The translations under genes were made by a program, and so were the position numbers. The notes under the pieces are model-generated. The model did not search any database and was not told where the DNA came from. It saw nothing but the letters and a program-made list of their open reading frames with translations. This document shows positions 22,816-31,412 of a stretch of 64,000 bases of DNA, in pieces; position 1 is the first letter of the stretch, and each line of letters opens with the position of its first letter. The stretch is taken from assembly GCA_035318745.1 (NCBI GenBank), contig DATHEA010000041.1, positions 18,929-82,928 on the forward strand, given 5' to 3'. This DNA comes from VRUE01 sp035318745 (GTDB taxonomy: Bacteria > Actinomycetota > Thermoleophilia > Solirubrobacterales > 70-9).

Positions 22816-23610
22816 ATGCACCCTGAGGCAACAGTCGCCTCTGTCTTGGAGTTGCACGAGGCCGGCCTGAACAACTGCGAGATCTCGCGGCAAACCGGCG
22901 TTTCGCGTCCGACGATCCGAGATTGGGCCAATGGTCGCCTTCCCCATTCGTACCGGCAAGGTGATTCACTCGGAGACTTCCTGGCGCCTGACTCCTGTCG
23001 ACGCTGTCGCGGGAATGACCACGGGTTCGATTGCCTCGGTCCCGGCTACGTGTATCTCCTCGGGCTGTATCTGGGCGATGGGGCGATCTCTGAGCACCGG
23101 AGACAGGTCTACCGACTCAGGGTCACACTGGACGTTCGCTATCCCGGCATTGTTCGCGAATGCGAAATAGCCATGAAGGCCGTCGTCCCGCAAAATCGAG
23201 TCAGCCGCCAGTTGAGGAAATGCAATTGCTATGAGGTCCACGCCTATTCGAAGAGCTGGCCTTGTCTGTTCCCACAGCATGGGTCGGGCAAAAAGCACAA
23301 TCGACCGATATTCCTCGCCGAGTGGCAGCAGAAGCTCGCCGAACGCTGGCCCAAGCAACTGCTCAAGGGGCTGATCCAGTCAGACGGCTGCCGCTCGTAT
23401 AGCACCGGCAAGGGTGGCTGGACTCAGCCTCGATACGCGTTCTCGAATGTCTCCACCGACATCACGAGCATCTTCTGCTCTGCCTGCGATTGCCTTGGAT
23501 TGCGCTGGACCGCTTCCTTCCCCACGAATGAGGCGGCGGCGGTTTCGATCTACGTCTCGCGCAAGGCCGACGTCGCCAAGCTGGACGAGTTCGTCGGGCC
23601 CAAGCGCTGA
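22816..23610 (+). CDS. Free-standing HTH/LAGLIDADG homing-endonuclease-like protein, linked to tRNA-Leu(CAG)
   Basis: 264 residues. An N-terminal HTH (about 5-40: NNCEISRQTGVSRPTIRDWA) is followed by a Cys cluster (C61, C64, C71) and two LAGLIDADG-type motifs, YLLGLYLGDG (80-89) and LLKGLIQSDG (182-191), each with its acidic residue. It is a monomeric two-motif architecture. There are no intein splice motifs and no surrounding intron. The ATG is 7 bp after the mature tRNA 3' end with no ribosome site, so tRNA and mRNA are probably one transcript. A homologue at 37863 has the same layout. Its 3' end overlaps the convergent hydrolase gene by 61 bp. The role could be homing endonuclease or a domesticated regulator. 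Confidence 0.85.
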   Translation: MHPEATVASVLELHEAGLNNCEISRQTGVSRPTIRDWANGRLPHSYRQGDSLGDFLAPDSCRRCRGNDHGFDCLGPGYVYLLGLYLGDGAISEHRRQVYRLRVTLDVRYPGIVRECEIAMKAVVPQNRVSRQLRKCNCYEVHAYSKSWPCLFPQHGSGKKHNRPIFLAEWQQKLAERWPKQLLKGLIQSDGCRSYSTGKGGWTQPRYAFSNVSTDITSIFCSACDCLGLRWTASFPTNEAAAVSIYVSRKADVAKLDEFVGPKR

Positions 23611-24485
23611 GTGGTGGCACTGATCTCCTCGACGAAGTCGGGCCAGAGCTTGGGTGGCAGGTCGTGGCCCATGCCGTCGAAGATGCGCAGGTGGGAGTCG
23701 CGGATCGCGCGGGCCGTGGCGCGGCCGGCGAGGGGGCGGATCAACGGGTCGCTGGCGCCGTGAATGACCGTCGCCGGCAGGCGCAGCCTTTCGAGTGCCG
23801 CGGTGCGATCGCCTGAGGCGGTGATCGCATGCAGCTGGCGGGCGATGCCGGCGCGGCTGTGAGAGCGGTCGTAGGAAGCGGCGGCCAGCCCGCGGAAACG
23901 CGCCTCGTCCATCGGGTAGCCCGGTGAGCCAATCGCACGGAAGGTCTTCACCGTGCGCTCGATTGCCGCCTCGCGCCCAGCACCGGGACGGGCAAACAGC
24001 GTCCCGAATGCCTTCCAGGTGGGCACCCCTAGCCAACGGTTGCCGGTCGAGGACATCATCGAGACCAGTGAGCGCACCCGCTCCGGGCGGCGGATCGCCA
24101 CCGTCTGAGCGATCATGCCGCCCATCGAGGCGCCGACCAGGTTCGCCGACTCGATCCCGAGGTGGTCCATCAGCCCGGTCGTGTCCTCGGCCATGTCGCG
24201 CAGCAGGTAGGGGGCGGTGCGGCGGCGGCCCAGCAGCATGTCGGTGCGCTTGGGCACCCCCGCAGACTCGATCTTGGTCGAGCGACCGATGTCGCGGTTG
24301 TCGAAGCGGACGACGCGGAAGCCGCGCTCGGCCAGCATCGCGCAGAGCTCCTCGTCCCAGGCGAGCATCTGGGTCGCCAGGCCCATGATCAACAGCAGCG
24401 GCTCGCCGTCCGGTTCGCCGATCTCCTGGTAGGCGATCTCGATCCCGTTGACGGGAGCCAGCCGCTCCTCGCTGAGGCCGTCCAT
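23550..24485 (-). CDS. Alpha/beta-hydrolase
   Basis: 311 residues. Oxyanion region LLLIMGLATQM, nucleophile elbow GASMGGM, acid in GASDPLI and catalytic His in GMGHDLPP. It is of the carboxylesterase / aclacinomycin-methylesterase-like type. It is divergent from the phosphoesterase gene (37 bp apart). Its last 20 codons overlap the end of the LAGLIDADG gene, and the tail after TTQRLG is atypical, suggesting the original stop was displaced. Confidence 0.85.
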   Translation of the reverse strand: MDGLSEERLAPVNGIEIAYQEIGEPDGEPLLLIMGLATQMLAWDEELCAMLAERGFRVVRFDNRDIGRSTKIESAGVPKRTDMLLGRRRTAPYLLRDMAEDTTGLMDHLGIESANLVGASMGGMIAQTVAIRRPERVRSLVSMMSSTGNRWLGVPTWKAFGTLFARPGAGREAAIERTVKTFRAIGSPGYPMDEARFRGLAAASYDRSHSRAGIARQLHAITASGDRTAALERLRLPATVIHGASDPLIRPLAGRATARAIRDSHLRIFDGMGHDLPPKLWPDFVEEISATTQRLGPTNSSSLATSALRET

Positions 24486-24522
24486 CCGGGCAGCTTAGAG
24501 CGGACAGCTAAGTTTGCCCTCA

Positions 24523-25641
24523 ATGCGAACCGCGATCGTCTCCGACCTCCACCTCGGCAGCGCCTTCGGCGAGGACCTGCTGCGCGACGCCGGGATCCGC
24601 CGCGTCCTGCTCGGCGAGCTCGCTTCGGCGGAGCGAGTGGTCCTGCTCGGCGACGTGCTGGAGCTGCGCGAGACCCCGCTCCCGGCCGCGCTGGAGAGCG
24701 CCCGGCCATTCTTCGAAGAGCTGGGCGAGGCGATGAGCGGCCGCCCAATCGTGCTGGTCCCCGGCAACCATGACCACCGGCTTGCGGAGCCATTGCTGGA
24801 GCGGCAAGCGCTCGCCGGCAGTCCCCTCGCGCTCGAACAGCACGCCGAGCCGAGCGGCGAGGCCTGGGCGCGGATCGCCGCCTGGCTGGGCGGCGCCGAG
24901 CTGCAGATCGCCTACCCCGGGATCTGGTTGCGCGACGACGTCTACGCCACCCACGGCCATTACATGGACTGCCACATGACGCTCCCACGGCTCGAGTGCA
25001 TCGCCGCGGCGGTGTCGATGCGAGTGTTCGGACCGCTGCCCGGACCCCGCACCGAGCCCGCCGACTACGAGCGCGTGCTGCGGCCCGTCTACGGCCTCAC
25101 CTTCGGCGTCGCCCAGGGCGGCGTCGCGCGGAGCGCCAGCCGCCCATCCGAGCGTGCCTGGCGGGCGATGACGACCCGTAACGGCAGCGTGAACCACGCC
25201 CGCAGCACCGCGCTTCGTGCCGCCCTCGGCGCGGCCGTGCCGGCCAGTATCTGGGGCATCAACCGCCTCCTCCGTGCCGACTTCGAGGTCACGCTCACCT
25301 CCGGCTCGATCTCCCAAAGCGGCATCGCCGCTGCCACCGAGCTCGCCCGGCGCCTCGATATCGACGCCGCCCATGTGATCACCGGCCACACTCACCGCGG
25401 CGGCCCTGAAGAGGACGATGTGGAGTGGACCCTGCCGGGCGGCGGCCGACTCCACAACACCGGCAGCTGGGTCTTCGCCTCGGCCTTCCACCACCCCGGC
25501 ACGCCCCCCGGTCCCTACTGGCCAGGCACCGTCACCTGGCTCGAGGACGAAGGCCCGCCGCGTCGTACCCGCCTGCTGCGGGAGCGCCCTCGCGACGAGC
25601 TGCGTGCGACTGTTTCGAGGCTCGCCACGACCGTCGCCTGA
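24523..25641 (+). CDS. Calcineurin-like metallophosphoesterase
   Basis: 372 residues from ATG 24523; TTG 24514 is a less likely start. The full set of metal-binding motifs is present: SDLHLGS, LLGDVLEL, VPGNHDHR, THGHY and TGHTHRGG, followed by LHNTGSW. A roughly 110-residue insertion between the GNHD and GHTH blocks probably forms a cap, as in UDP-2,3-diacylglucosamine hydrolase-like enzymes. Substrate unknown. No membrane helix. Confidence 0.88.
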   Translation: MRTAIVSDLHLGSAFGEDLLRDAGIRRVLLGELASAERVVLLGDVLELRETPLPAALESARPFFEELGEAMSGRPIVLVPGNHDHRLAEPLLERQALAGSPLALEQHAEPSGEAWARIAAWLGGAELQIAYPGIWLRDDVYATHGHYMDCHMTLPRLECIAAAVSMRVFGPLPGPRTEPADYERVLRPVYGLTFGVAQGGVARSASRPSERAWRAMTTRNGSVNHARSTALRAALGAAVPASIWGINRLLRADFEVTLTSGSISQSGIAAATELARRLDIDAAHVITGHTHRGGPEEDDVEWTLPGGGRLHNTGSWVFASAFHHPGTPPGPYWPGTVTWLEDEGPPRRTRLLRERPRDELRATVSRLATTVA

Positions 25642-25653
25642 GCCACCGACGCG

Positions 25654-26529
25654 CTAGAGCCAGTCGGCGACGATCCGGCCGATCTCCTCGCCGGCATCCT
25701 CCTGCAGGAAGTGGCCGGCGTTCCGAATCACCCGTGGGGCGGGAAAGTCGAGCCGCGAAGAAACCTGCTCGCCCACCGAGAGCGGCAGCGCCGGGTCGGA
25801 GTCCGCCCAGAGGACCAGCGTCGGGCGCTGATCTACCCGCAGCGCGTCAGCCACTCGCCTGCCCTCGGCAGCACCCGGAGCGTCGGGCTCGGTCGGCAGG
25901 ATCAGCGGGAAGGCGCGGGCGCCGGCCTTCGACTCAGGATTCGGGAAGGGAGCCTCGTAGGCAGCGATCACATCGTCGCCGGGGTCGTTCTTGCAGCCGG
26001 CCTTGACCAGGAACCCGGCCGGCACATCGGGGTTCCGGCGGACGTACTCGCGGAATTTGAGCCAGGTCTCGCTCATCTGCTGGTGGCCGGTGAAGGGACC
26101 GGTGTCCATGATCACCAGGCGCGAGAAGCGGTCGGGATGCTCGACCGCGAGCCGCAGCCCGATCGGCCCGCCCCAGTCGTGGACGACGGCGGTGGCGTCG
26201 CGCACGTCGAGCTCCTCGAGCAGCGCCGACATCAGCCCGACGTGGCGGTCGTAGGTGTACCAGTCGAGATCGGTGGGTTTGTCGGAGCGGCCAAAGCCGG
26301 CGTAGTCGGGTGCGATGCAGCGATAGCCCGCGTCGCGAACCGGGGGAATCACCTTGCGCCAGAGGAACGACCAGGTCGGCTCACCGTGGAAGAAGACGAC
26401 CGGCTGCCCCTCCCCCTCGTCGAGGTAGGCGAGCCGCAGCCCGTCCACCTCGTGGTAGCTCGACTCAAAGGGAAAGTCCGGCAGCCCCTGCAGGCTCTCC
26501 TCCGGCGTTCTCACCGCCTCCACGCTCAC
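25654..26529 (-). CDS. Haloalkane dehalogenase-like alpha/beta-hydrolase
   Basis: About 291 residues from GTG 26529; the longer open frame runs into the protease gene. FFHGEPTWSFLWRKV holds the oxyanion motif and first halide-binding residues. The nucleophile elbow is VVHDWGGPIG, where Asp replaces the esterase Ser; VLWADSDPALP carries the acid and GHFLQED the His. Asp nucleophile plus W next to it is diagnostic of subfamily I dehalogenases such as DhlA/DhmA. Natural substrate unknown. It starts 8 bp after the protease stop. Confidence 0.87.
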   Translation of the reverse strand: MSVEAVRTPEESLQGLPDFPFESSYHEVDGLRLAYLDEGEGQPVVFFHGEPTWSFLWRKVIPPVRDAGYRCIAPDYAGFGRSDKPTDLDWYTYDRHVGLMSALLEELDVRDATAVVHDWGGPIGLRLAVEHPDRFSRLVIMDTGPFTGHQQMSETWLKFREYVRRNPDVPAGFLVKAGCKNDPGDDVIAAYEAPFPNPESKAGARAFPLILPTEPDAPGAAEGRRVADALRVDQRPTLVLWADSDPALPLSVGEQVSSRLDFPAPRVIRNAGHFLQEDAGEEIGRIVADWL

Positions 26530-26536
26530 GCCGCGA

Positions 26537-27403
26537 TCATGGCAGTTGCCGCAGAAAGGCGCCGATTTCGGGGCCAAAGTAGGGCGAGAAGAGCTGGGTC
26601 GGGCGGCCCTGGTAGCTGTAGCTGGTGACCCCGCTGACGAATTCGCCGTCGAAGAGCCAGCCGCCGCCGCTGGAGCCGGCGGCCATGTCGCAGGAGGCAG
26701 GCATGGTCGGCGGCCCGGAAAAGCGATCGGTGAGGGGGTCGAGCCCGAGACCGTGGGCGCGGCAGCTGCGCAGCTCTTCTCCCCCCGCTCGGGCCGCCGG
26801 GTAGCCGAAGATCTGGAAGGCGCCGAGCCGGGATTTCCCGGCGGCGTAGCCACGGGCCCCGACGACGTCCGTGAGCGCGCCGAACTCGTTCGGCTTTACC
26901 CGCAGTGCCGCGACGTCGAAGTCGGGATTTTCCCCGTGACGCCACTGCGGCATCACGTAGACCGACTGGGCGACGAAGGTGCCGAACGGACGGTTGCCGT
27001 GTTCGTAGGCAGGGACGAAGGAGAGCTGGCGAGCCTCGCTCCCCCTTTCGATCACGCAGTGCCCCGCCGTCAGCACGATCGAGTGGCTCGGCGTGTTCAG
27101 CGCCGTCCCCGAGCAGGAATAAGGCCCGGTGACCGGGTCGACGCCGAGAATCTTGCCGTTGGTCCGGATCCCGTCTTCGGCCGAATTGAGCACGCGGACG
27201 CTGCTGGCCCCGGCCCGTGGACCTTCTCTGAACGGGGCCGCCGGGGGCCGCCCCGTAGCACGCAGAGGCTGAGCAAGAGCCGGGAACAATGCATTCAGCT
27301 CGTGCACGGGCAGCGCGGACTGCGCGGTGGACGGGAGCAATGCGGTGAGCGCCGTCAAAGCGGCAAGTACTCCTCGCGCCAGCGACTTCATCGCCCCGTT
27401 CAT
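26537..27403 (-). CDS. Secreted trypsin-like (S1) serine peptidase
   Basis: About 288 residues from ATG 27403; ATG 27391 is equally possible. A signal peptide (SLARGVLAALTALTALLPST) is followed by a short pro-region and a chymotrypsin-fold domain with His in LTAGHCV, Asp in NPDFDVAAL and Ser in AAGSSGGG. Two likely disulphides are visible. It resembles the glutamyl-endopeptidase-like S1B group. It is exported and acts outside the membrane. Confidence 0.85.
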   Translation of the reverse strand: MNGAMKSLARGVLAALTALTALLPSTAQSALPVHELNALFPALAQPLRATGRPPAAPFREGPRAGASSVRVLNSAEDGIRTNGKILGVDPVTGPYSCSGTALNTPSHSIVLTAGHCVIERGSEARQLSFVPAYEHGNRPFGTFVAQSVYVMPQWRHGENPDFDVAALRVKPNEFGALTDVVGARGYAAGKSRLGAFQIFGYPAARAGGEELRSCRAHGLGLDPLTDRFSGPPTMPASCDMAAGSSGGGWLFDGEFVSGVTSYSYQGRPTQLFSPYFGPEIGAFLRQLP

Positions 27404-27538
27404 CGGCGCAAGAGTGCCAGAAAGGTGACTTTTGCAAGCGAGATTGGCCAGGCGGGCATTTGTTGCAGGAAACACTTGATACAGACAGAAGCTGCTCCTG
27501 GCGTTTCCTGTCTCTTCTCTTCACGGAAAGGGTTACTC

Positions 27539-27931
27539 ATGAACGAAGACAGCCTGATCAGCGGCTGGTGGGTCTTTGCCGGGGTCCTGCTCCTGATTGC
27601 CGGTGTGCTCAACATCGTCTACGGGATCGCAGCGATTGGCGATTCGAAGTTCTTCACCGAAAACGCGACCTTCATCATCAGCGGACTTCACACCTGGGGA
27701 TGGATCAGCCTGATCCTCGGCGTACTCGAGCTGGTGGCGGCGTTCTCGCTCTTCTCAGGGGGCGAATACGGCCGTTGGTTCGGCATCTTCGTCGGTTCGC
27801 TCAATGCGATCGGCGCGCTGCTGTCCATCCCCGCCTACCCTTTCTGGTCGCTGGCGATCTTCGCCCTCTCGATCATCATCGTCTACAAGCTGGCCGAGGG
27901 CCCGGAAGGAAACCCCGTTCCCCGGGGCTGA
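27539..27931 (+). CDS. Four-helix membrane protein (DUF7144-like)
   Basis: 130 residues from ATG 27539. Four membrane helices are clear: WWVFAGVLLLIAGVLNIVYG, TWGWISLILGVLELVAAFSL, FGIFVGSLNAIGALLSI and FWSLAIFALSIIIVYKL. The frame is open upstream but that part lies antisense to the protease gene. The layout matches a widespread actinobacterial family of unknown function. It is divergent from the peptidase gene. Confidence 0.8.
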   Translation: MNEDSLISGWWVFAGVLLLIAGVLNIVYGIAAIGDSKFFTENATFIISGLHTWGWISLILGVLELVAAFSLFSGGEYGRWFGIFVGSLNAIGALLSIPAYPFWSLAIFALSIIIVYKLAEGPEGNPVPRG

Positions 27932-27941
27932 GAAGCACGGA

Positions 27942-28991
27942 TCAGCCGCGCAGCGGCGATCCAGAGACCTGCTGCTGTGGACGAAGACCCCGGGAACCTG
28001 GGGCCTTCGTCGTCTCGGTGGCGAGCGGCACCTGTGCGTCGAGGGTCGACCACGGCGCCACAGCCGGCTCGCGACTCTCATAGAGGACGTCGACGCCGGC
28101 GAAGCGGTCCTGCCAGCCACGGCGACGTTCGTCGAAGAGAACACCGAGGAAACCGAGGCCAAATGGGATCGCGGCGAGGAAGAGACCGACCAGCCGGCGC
28201 AGCGACTTTCGCGGCGGCAAGCCACGACCATCGGTGCCGAGCCTGATGCCGAAGAAGCGCATTCCCGGAGTCTGGCCCGCGAGCGACCAGAAGACGACCA
28301 GGTAGAGGCCGCCGAGGGCGATCCAGGTGGCGCTGCCGACGGCGAGAGCAAAGCCGGAGACGCCGTCACCGGTGCCGGAGAAGAAAGAGCCGATCAAAGC
28401 CACGATCGCGGCCAGGCCGGAAAAGGCGAGGTTTACGATCAGCAGGTCGAGGCCGAAGGCCAGGCCGCGGGTGAGCGCGCCAGCGCGCTCGGTCGGCTCG
28501 GTCCGGCGCTTGCGGAAGACGACCCGCCGCGCGATGCGCTCGATCACGCCGTCCAGGCGCCTGGTCACATCGCCGATCGTGTGGCCGATGTCCTCGATGA
28601 AGCCGACGCTCTGGGCGCTGATCGCAGCGCGGATCTCAGGCGCCTCGGCGATCCGCTCGACCAGGCGCTGTGCCTCGTCGCTGGCAAGCAACCGCCGCCA
28701 GACCTCGTCGATCATCTCGCTGTCGAGCGCCTCGATCAGGGCCTGCTTCACGGTGTCGCTCTCCAGCGCGCCGCGGGCGGCTTCCTCGACCAGCGGCCCC
28801 TGCAGCACCCGCACCAGCGCGCGCTCCACCGCCTCGCTCTCGACCGCAGCAACCATCGCCTCCTCGGCGGCGACCTCGACCGCGCGGTCGATCCCCGCCG
28901 CTTTGCCGACCGAGCGCGCTCCGCGCACGCCGGCCCCGAGCAGCCGTACGGAGAGCGGAAGCGGGGCCTGCTGATCGGGACCGTCAGCCAT
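27942..28991 (-). CDS. RDD-family membrane protein
   Basis: About 349 residues from ATG 28991. The N-terminal 150 residues are soluble, helical and acidic, with several repeats of the type VEEAARGALESDTVKQALIE. The RDD domain follows, with AGQTPGMRFFGIRLG, membrane helices and the closing RRRGWQDRFAGVDVLY. Function unknown; RDD proteins are proposed to transport or insert into membranes. Convergent with the gene at 27539. Confidence 0.85.
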   Translation of the reverse strand: MADGPDQQAPLPLSVRLLGAGVRGARSVGKAAGIDRAVEVAAEEAMVAAVESEAVERALVRVLQGPLVEEAARGALESDTVKQALIEALDSEMIDEVWRRLLASDEAQRLVERIAEAPEIRAAISAQSVGFIEDIGHTIGDVTRRLDGVIERIARRVVFRKRRTEPTERAGALTRGLAFGLDLLIVNLAFSGLAAIVALIGSFFSGTGDGVSGFALAVGSATWIALGGLYLVVFWSLAGQTPGMRFFGIRLGTDGRGLPPRKSLRRLVGLFLAAIPFGLGFLGVLFDERRRGWQDRFAGVDVLYESREPAVAPWSTLDAQVPLATETTKAPGSRGLRPQQQVSGSPLRG

Positions 28992-29012
28992 TGCGGGCGA
29001 GTATACGGTCGC

Positions 29013-29061
29013 TGTGGTCAAGATTTAAGCCGCTATCGGGCTCGAACCTCGACCGCGGAGC
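29013..29061. repeat. Decayed palindromic element, family B copy 1
   Basis: The right arm CTCGAACCTCGACCGCGGAG (29041-29060) and the left half GGTCAAGATTTAAGCCG align with the intact 55-bp palindrome at 57651-57705, sharing the core AACCTCGACCGCGG. Arms here no longer pair perfectly. It fills the gap between the RDD gene and the Nudix stop codon. Confidence 0.55.
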
Positions 29062-29534
29062 TAGATGCCGAGTGCTTCGAGCAGGCGGTCGATCAGCTCG
29101 GCTTGCGCCGGGAGGATCTTGCGGCGCGCCTCCTCGGGGTCGAACCACTCGGCACGGTCGACCTCGGGGAAGTCGCGCCGCGTGCCGGAGCGCGGTGGCC
29201 ACTCGAGCTCGAAGCTGTTGCTCGCCAGCGACGCCGGATCGAACTCGGCCTCGGCTGCCCAGGCGTGGACGAGCTTGCCGCCCTTCTGGCGGATCGAGCC
29301 CAGCTCGATCAGGTCGCCGGGATCGAGGCCGGGCGCGGCCGGCCCCAGCTCCTCCCCCATCTCCCGCAGTGCGCATCGCCGCAATTCCTCCCCGGGGTCC
29401 GGTTCGCCCTTCGGGATCGTCCAGGCGCCGAGGTCCTTCTTCGCCCAGAACGGCCCGCCGGGATGGACGAGGAGCAGCACAGGCGCCGCGCGATTGCGGA
29501 AGAGAAGCACGCCGGCGCTTTCCTTCGCCGCCAC
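29061..29534 (-). CDS. Nudix hydrolase
   Basis: 157 residues with a complete Nudix box: GEELRRCALREMGEELG, preceded by WTIPKGEPDP. The opening AAKESAGVLLFRNRAAPVLL and HPGGPFWAKKDLG are typical of the diadenosine-polyphosphate or NTP-like branch. It probably cleaves a nucleoside diphosphate derivative. The gene ends inside a palindromic element and begins 10 bp after the hydrolase stop on the same strand. Confidence 0.9.
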   Translation of the reverse strand: MAAKESAGVLLFRNRAAPVLLLVHPGGPFWAKKDLGAWTIPKGEPDPGEELRRCALREMGEELGPAAPGLDPGDLIELGSIRQKGGKLVHAWAAEAEFDPASLASNSFELEWPPRSGTRRDFPEVDRAEWFDPEEARRKILPAQAELIDRLLEALGI

Positions 29535-29543
29535 CGGTGAGCC

Positions 29544-30476
29544 TCAGGCGACGGCGCGCAGCCGGCTCTTGGCCTGCTGGGCGATCACGGCGGCCCATTC
29601 GGAATCGTCGATCCGCACAGGCGCGGTCGTCGCGAGGAAATCGGCGAGCGTGGTGGCGAGTCCCTCTGGGTCTTCGAGATGGGGGAAATGGGCCGCACGC
29701 GGCAGTGTCTCGAAGCGGCAGTGCGGGATCGCCTCGTGGGCGGCGCGTCCGTGCGCGATCGGGATCGTCCGGTCGCGCTCGCCCCAGACGATCAGGGTCG
29801 CCATATCGCCGAGCAGGTAGAGCCGGTCGGTGGCACTGACGTGCTGGCCGTGGACGTCGATGACCGAGCGCAGGGTCTGCAGGAACGCTCGCCGCGAGCC
29901 CGGCTCCTGCAGCGGCCGCAATGCCCGCGCGACCGCCTCGAGGTAGACGCCCCTTGCATTGCCGCGGGTGCGCAGCCGCCCCCCGGCGGCGTCGATCGCA
30001 TCGACCAGTCGCCGCTGCGCGGCGACGCGGAGCAGCGGCGAGACGCCGGGCAACGCCGCCCCGCGCAGTAGGGGACTCACCTCGCGCCCGAGCCCTCCGC
30101 TGGAGATCAGCACCAGCCGCTCGGTGCGTTGCGGGAATTGGTAGAAGAACTGCATCGCGACGCCGCCGCCGAGCGAGTGACCGACGATCGTCGCCCGCTC
30201 CACCCCGATCGTCGTCAGCAGGTCGCGGATGCCGGCAGCGTGGGCGCCGAGCGAGTAGTCCCCTCGCGGCGTCGCCGAATCGCCGTGGCCGATCAGATCC
30301 GGCGCGACCACGCGGTAGGAGCCGGCGAGCCTCTCGGCGACCGCCTGCCAGTGGCGCGAGGAGTTGACCATGCCGTGGATCAGGACCACGGTCGGCCCGC
30401 TGCCGGCGACACGGTAGACCGCGCGGTGACCGTGCAGGTCGACCTCGTGGGCCTCGAAGCTGGTCGCCGCGTCCAC
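29544..30476 (-). CDS. Alpha/beta-hydrolase
   Basis: 310 residues. VVLIHGMVNSSRHW is the oxyanion loop, VGHSLGGGVAM the Ser elbow, WGERDRTIP the acid and AAHFPHLEDP the His. It belongs to the broad epoxide-hydrolase/lipase-like MhpC group; Ser at the elbow indicates an esterase or C-C hydrolase rather than an epoxide hydrolase. Substrate unknown. Probably cotranscribed with the Nudix gene. Confidence 0.88.
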   Translation of the reverse strand: MDAATSFEAHEVDLHGHRAVYRVAGSGPTVVLIHGMVNSSRHWQAVAERLAGSYRVVAPDLIGHGDSATPRGDYSLGAHAAGIRDLLTTIGVERATIVGHSLGGGVAMQFFYQFPQRTERLVLISSGGLGREVSPLLRGAALPGVSPLLRVAAQRRLVDAIDAAGGRLRTRGNARGVYLEAVARALRPLQEPGSRRAFLQTLRSVIDVHGQHVSATDRLYLLGDMATLIVWGERDRTIPIAHGRAAHEAIPHCRFETLPRAAHFPHLEDPEGLATTLADFLATTAPVRIDDSEWAAVIAQQAKSRLRAVA

Positions 30477-30552
30477 GCGGAGACCTTAGCGCCGCGCGGG
30501 GTCCTTCTTCGTAGAGTCCGGCGATCGTGAGCGCAAACCGCATCGAGCCGCG

Positions 30553-31308
30553 ATGAGCGGGGGTGAGATCCTCGCCATCGCTCTTGCCGGGCTGGCCGCC
30601 GGAGCGGTCAACGCTGCGGTCGGCAGCGGGACCCTGATCACCTTTCCGGTGCTCCTGGCATTCGGCTACGCGCCGGTGACCGCGAACGTCTCCAACACGA
30701 TCGGACTCGTGCCCGGTGCGCTCTCGGGGGCCTGGGGCTACCGTCGCGAGCTCGCGGGCCAGCGCTCGCGCGCGATCCGCTTCGGCATCGCCTCGGTGCT
30801 CGGCGGGACGACCGGGGCCGTGCTCCTCCTGACCCTGCCCTCTGCGGCCTTCAAGGCCATCGTTCCGGCCTTCATCGCGATTGCGCTCGTCCTCGTGATC
30901 CTGCAACCACGAATAAATCGCCTGCTCGCTTCGGGCGCGGTCGGCTCATGGCACGAGCGTGGAATCCTCCCCCCGCTCGCCGTCTACGCGACCGGGATCT
31001 ATGGCGGCTACTTCGGCGCCGCGCAGGGAATCATGCTGCTCGCGATCCTCGGCGCCGCCCTGCCGCAGAGCCTGCAGCGGACCAACGGCCTCAAGAATGT
31101 CCTCGCCGGTCTGGTCAACGGCGTTGCCGGCTTGCTCTTCGTCTTCGCCGCGCACGTCGCCTGGGCGCCCGTCGCGATCATCGCCGTCTCCTCGGTCGCC
31201 GGCGGTCAACTCGGCGCCCACTACGGCCGCCGCCTCTCACCCAACGCGCTGCGAGGCCTGATCGTCCTCGTCGGGACCACCGCGATCGTCCGCCTGGTCG
31301 CGGGATGA
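30553..31308 (+). CDS. TauE/SafE-family sulfite/organosulfonate exporter-like permease
   Basis: 251 residues, seven to eight helices. The two internally related halves open with GLAAGAVNAAVGSGTLITFP and YATGIYGGYFGAAQGIMLLA, the hallmark repeats of TauE/SafE transporters. It probably exports a sulfur-containing or other organic anion. Divergent from the hydrolase at 30476. Confidence 0.88.
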   Translation: MSGGEILAIALAGLAAGAVNAAVGSGTLITFPVLLAFGYAPVTANVSNTIGLVPGALSGAWGYRRELAGQRSRAIRFGIASVLGGTTGAVLLLTLPSAAFKAIVPAFIAIALVLVILQPRINRLLASGAVGSWHERGILPPLAVYATGIYGGYFGAAQGIMLLAILGAALPQSLQRTNGLKNVLAGLVNGVAGLLFVFAAHVAWAPVAIIAVSSVAGGQLGAHYGRRLSPNALRGLIVLVGTTAIVRLVAG

Positions 31309-31412
31309 GCGGCGCGCCCGGCCTCGCTGCGTCCGACCGCCGTGCGTGAGAGGGTCGGCGGGACCGACTCGACAAACGAACTCGCGCCCGCTCTCGAAAG
31401 GAACCCCCAGTC

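Noticed and set aside
22816..23610. LAGLIDADG protein as part of an intein or a tRNA intron
   Set aside because: There are no splice-junction motifs (N-terminal Cys/Ser block, terminal His-Asn), and the tRNA is contiguous and complete upstream of the gene.
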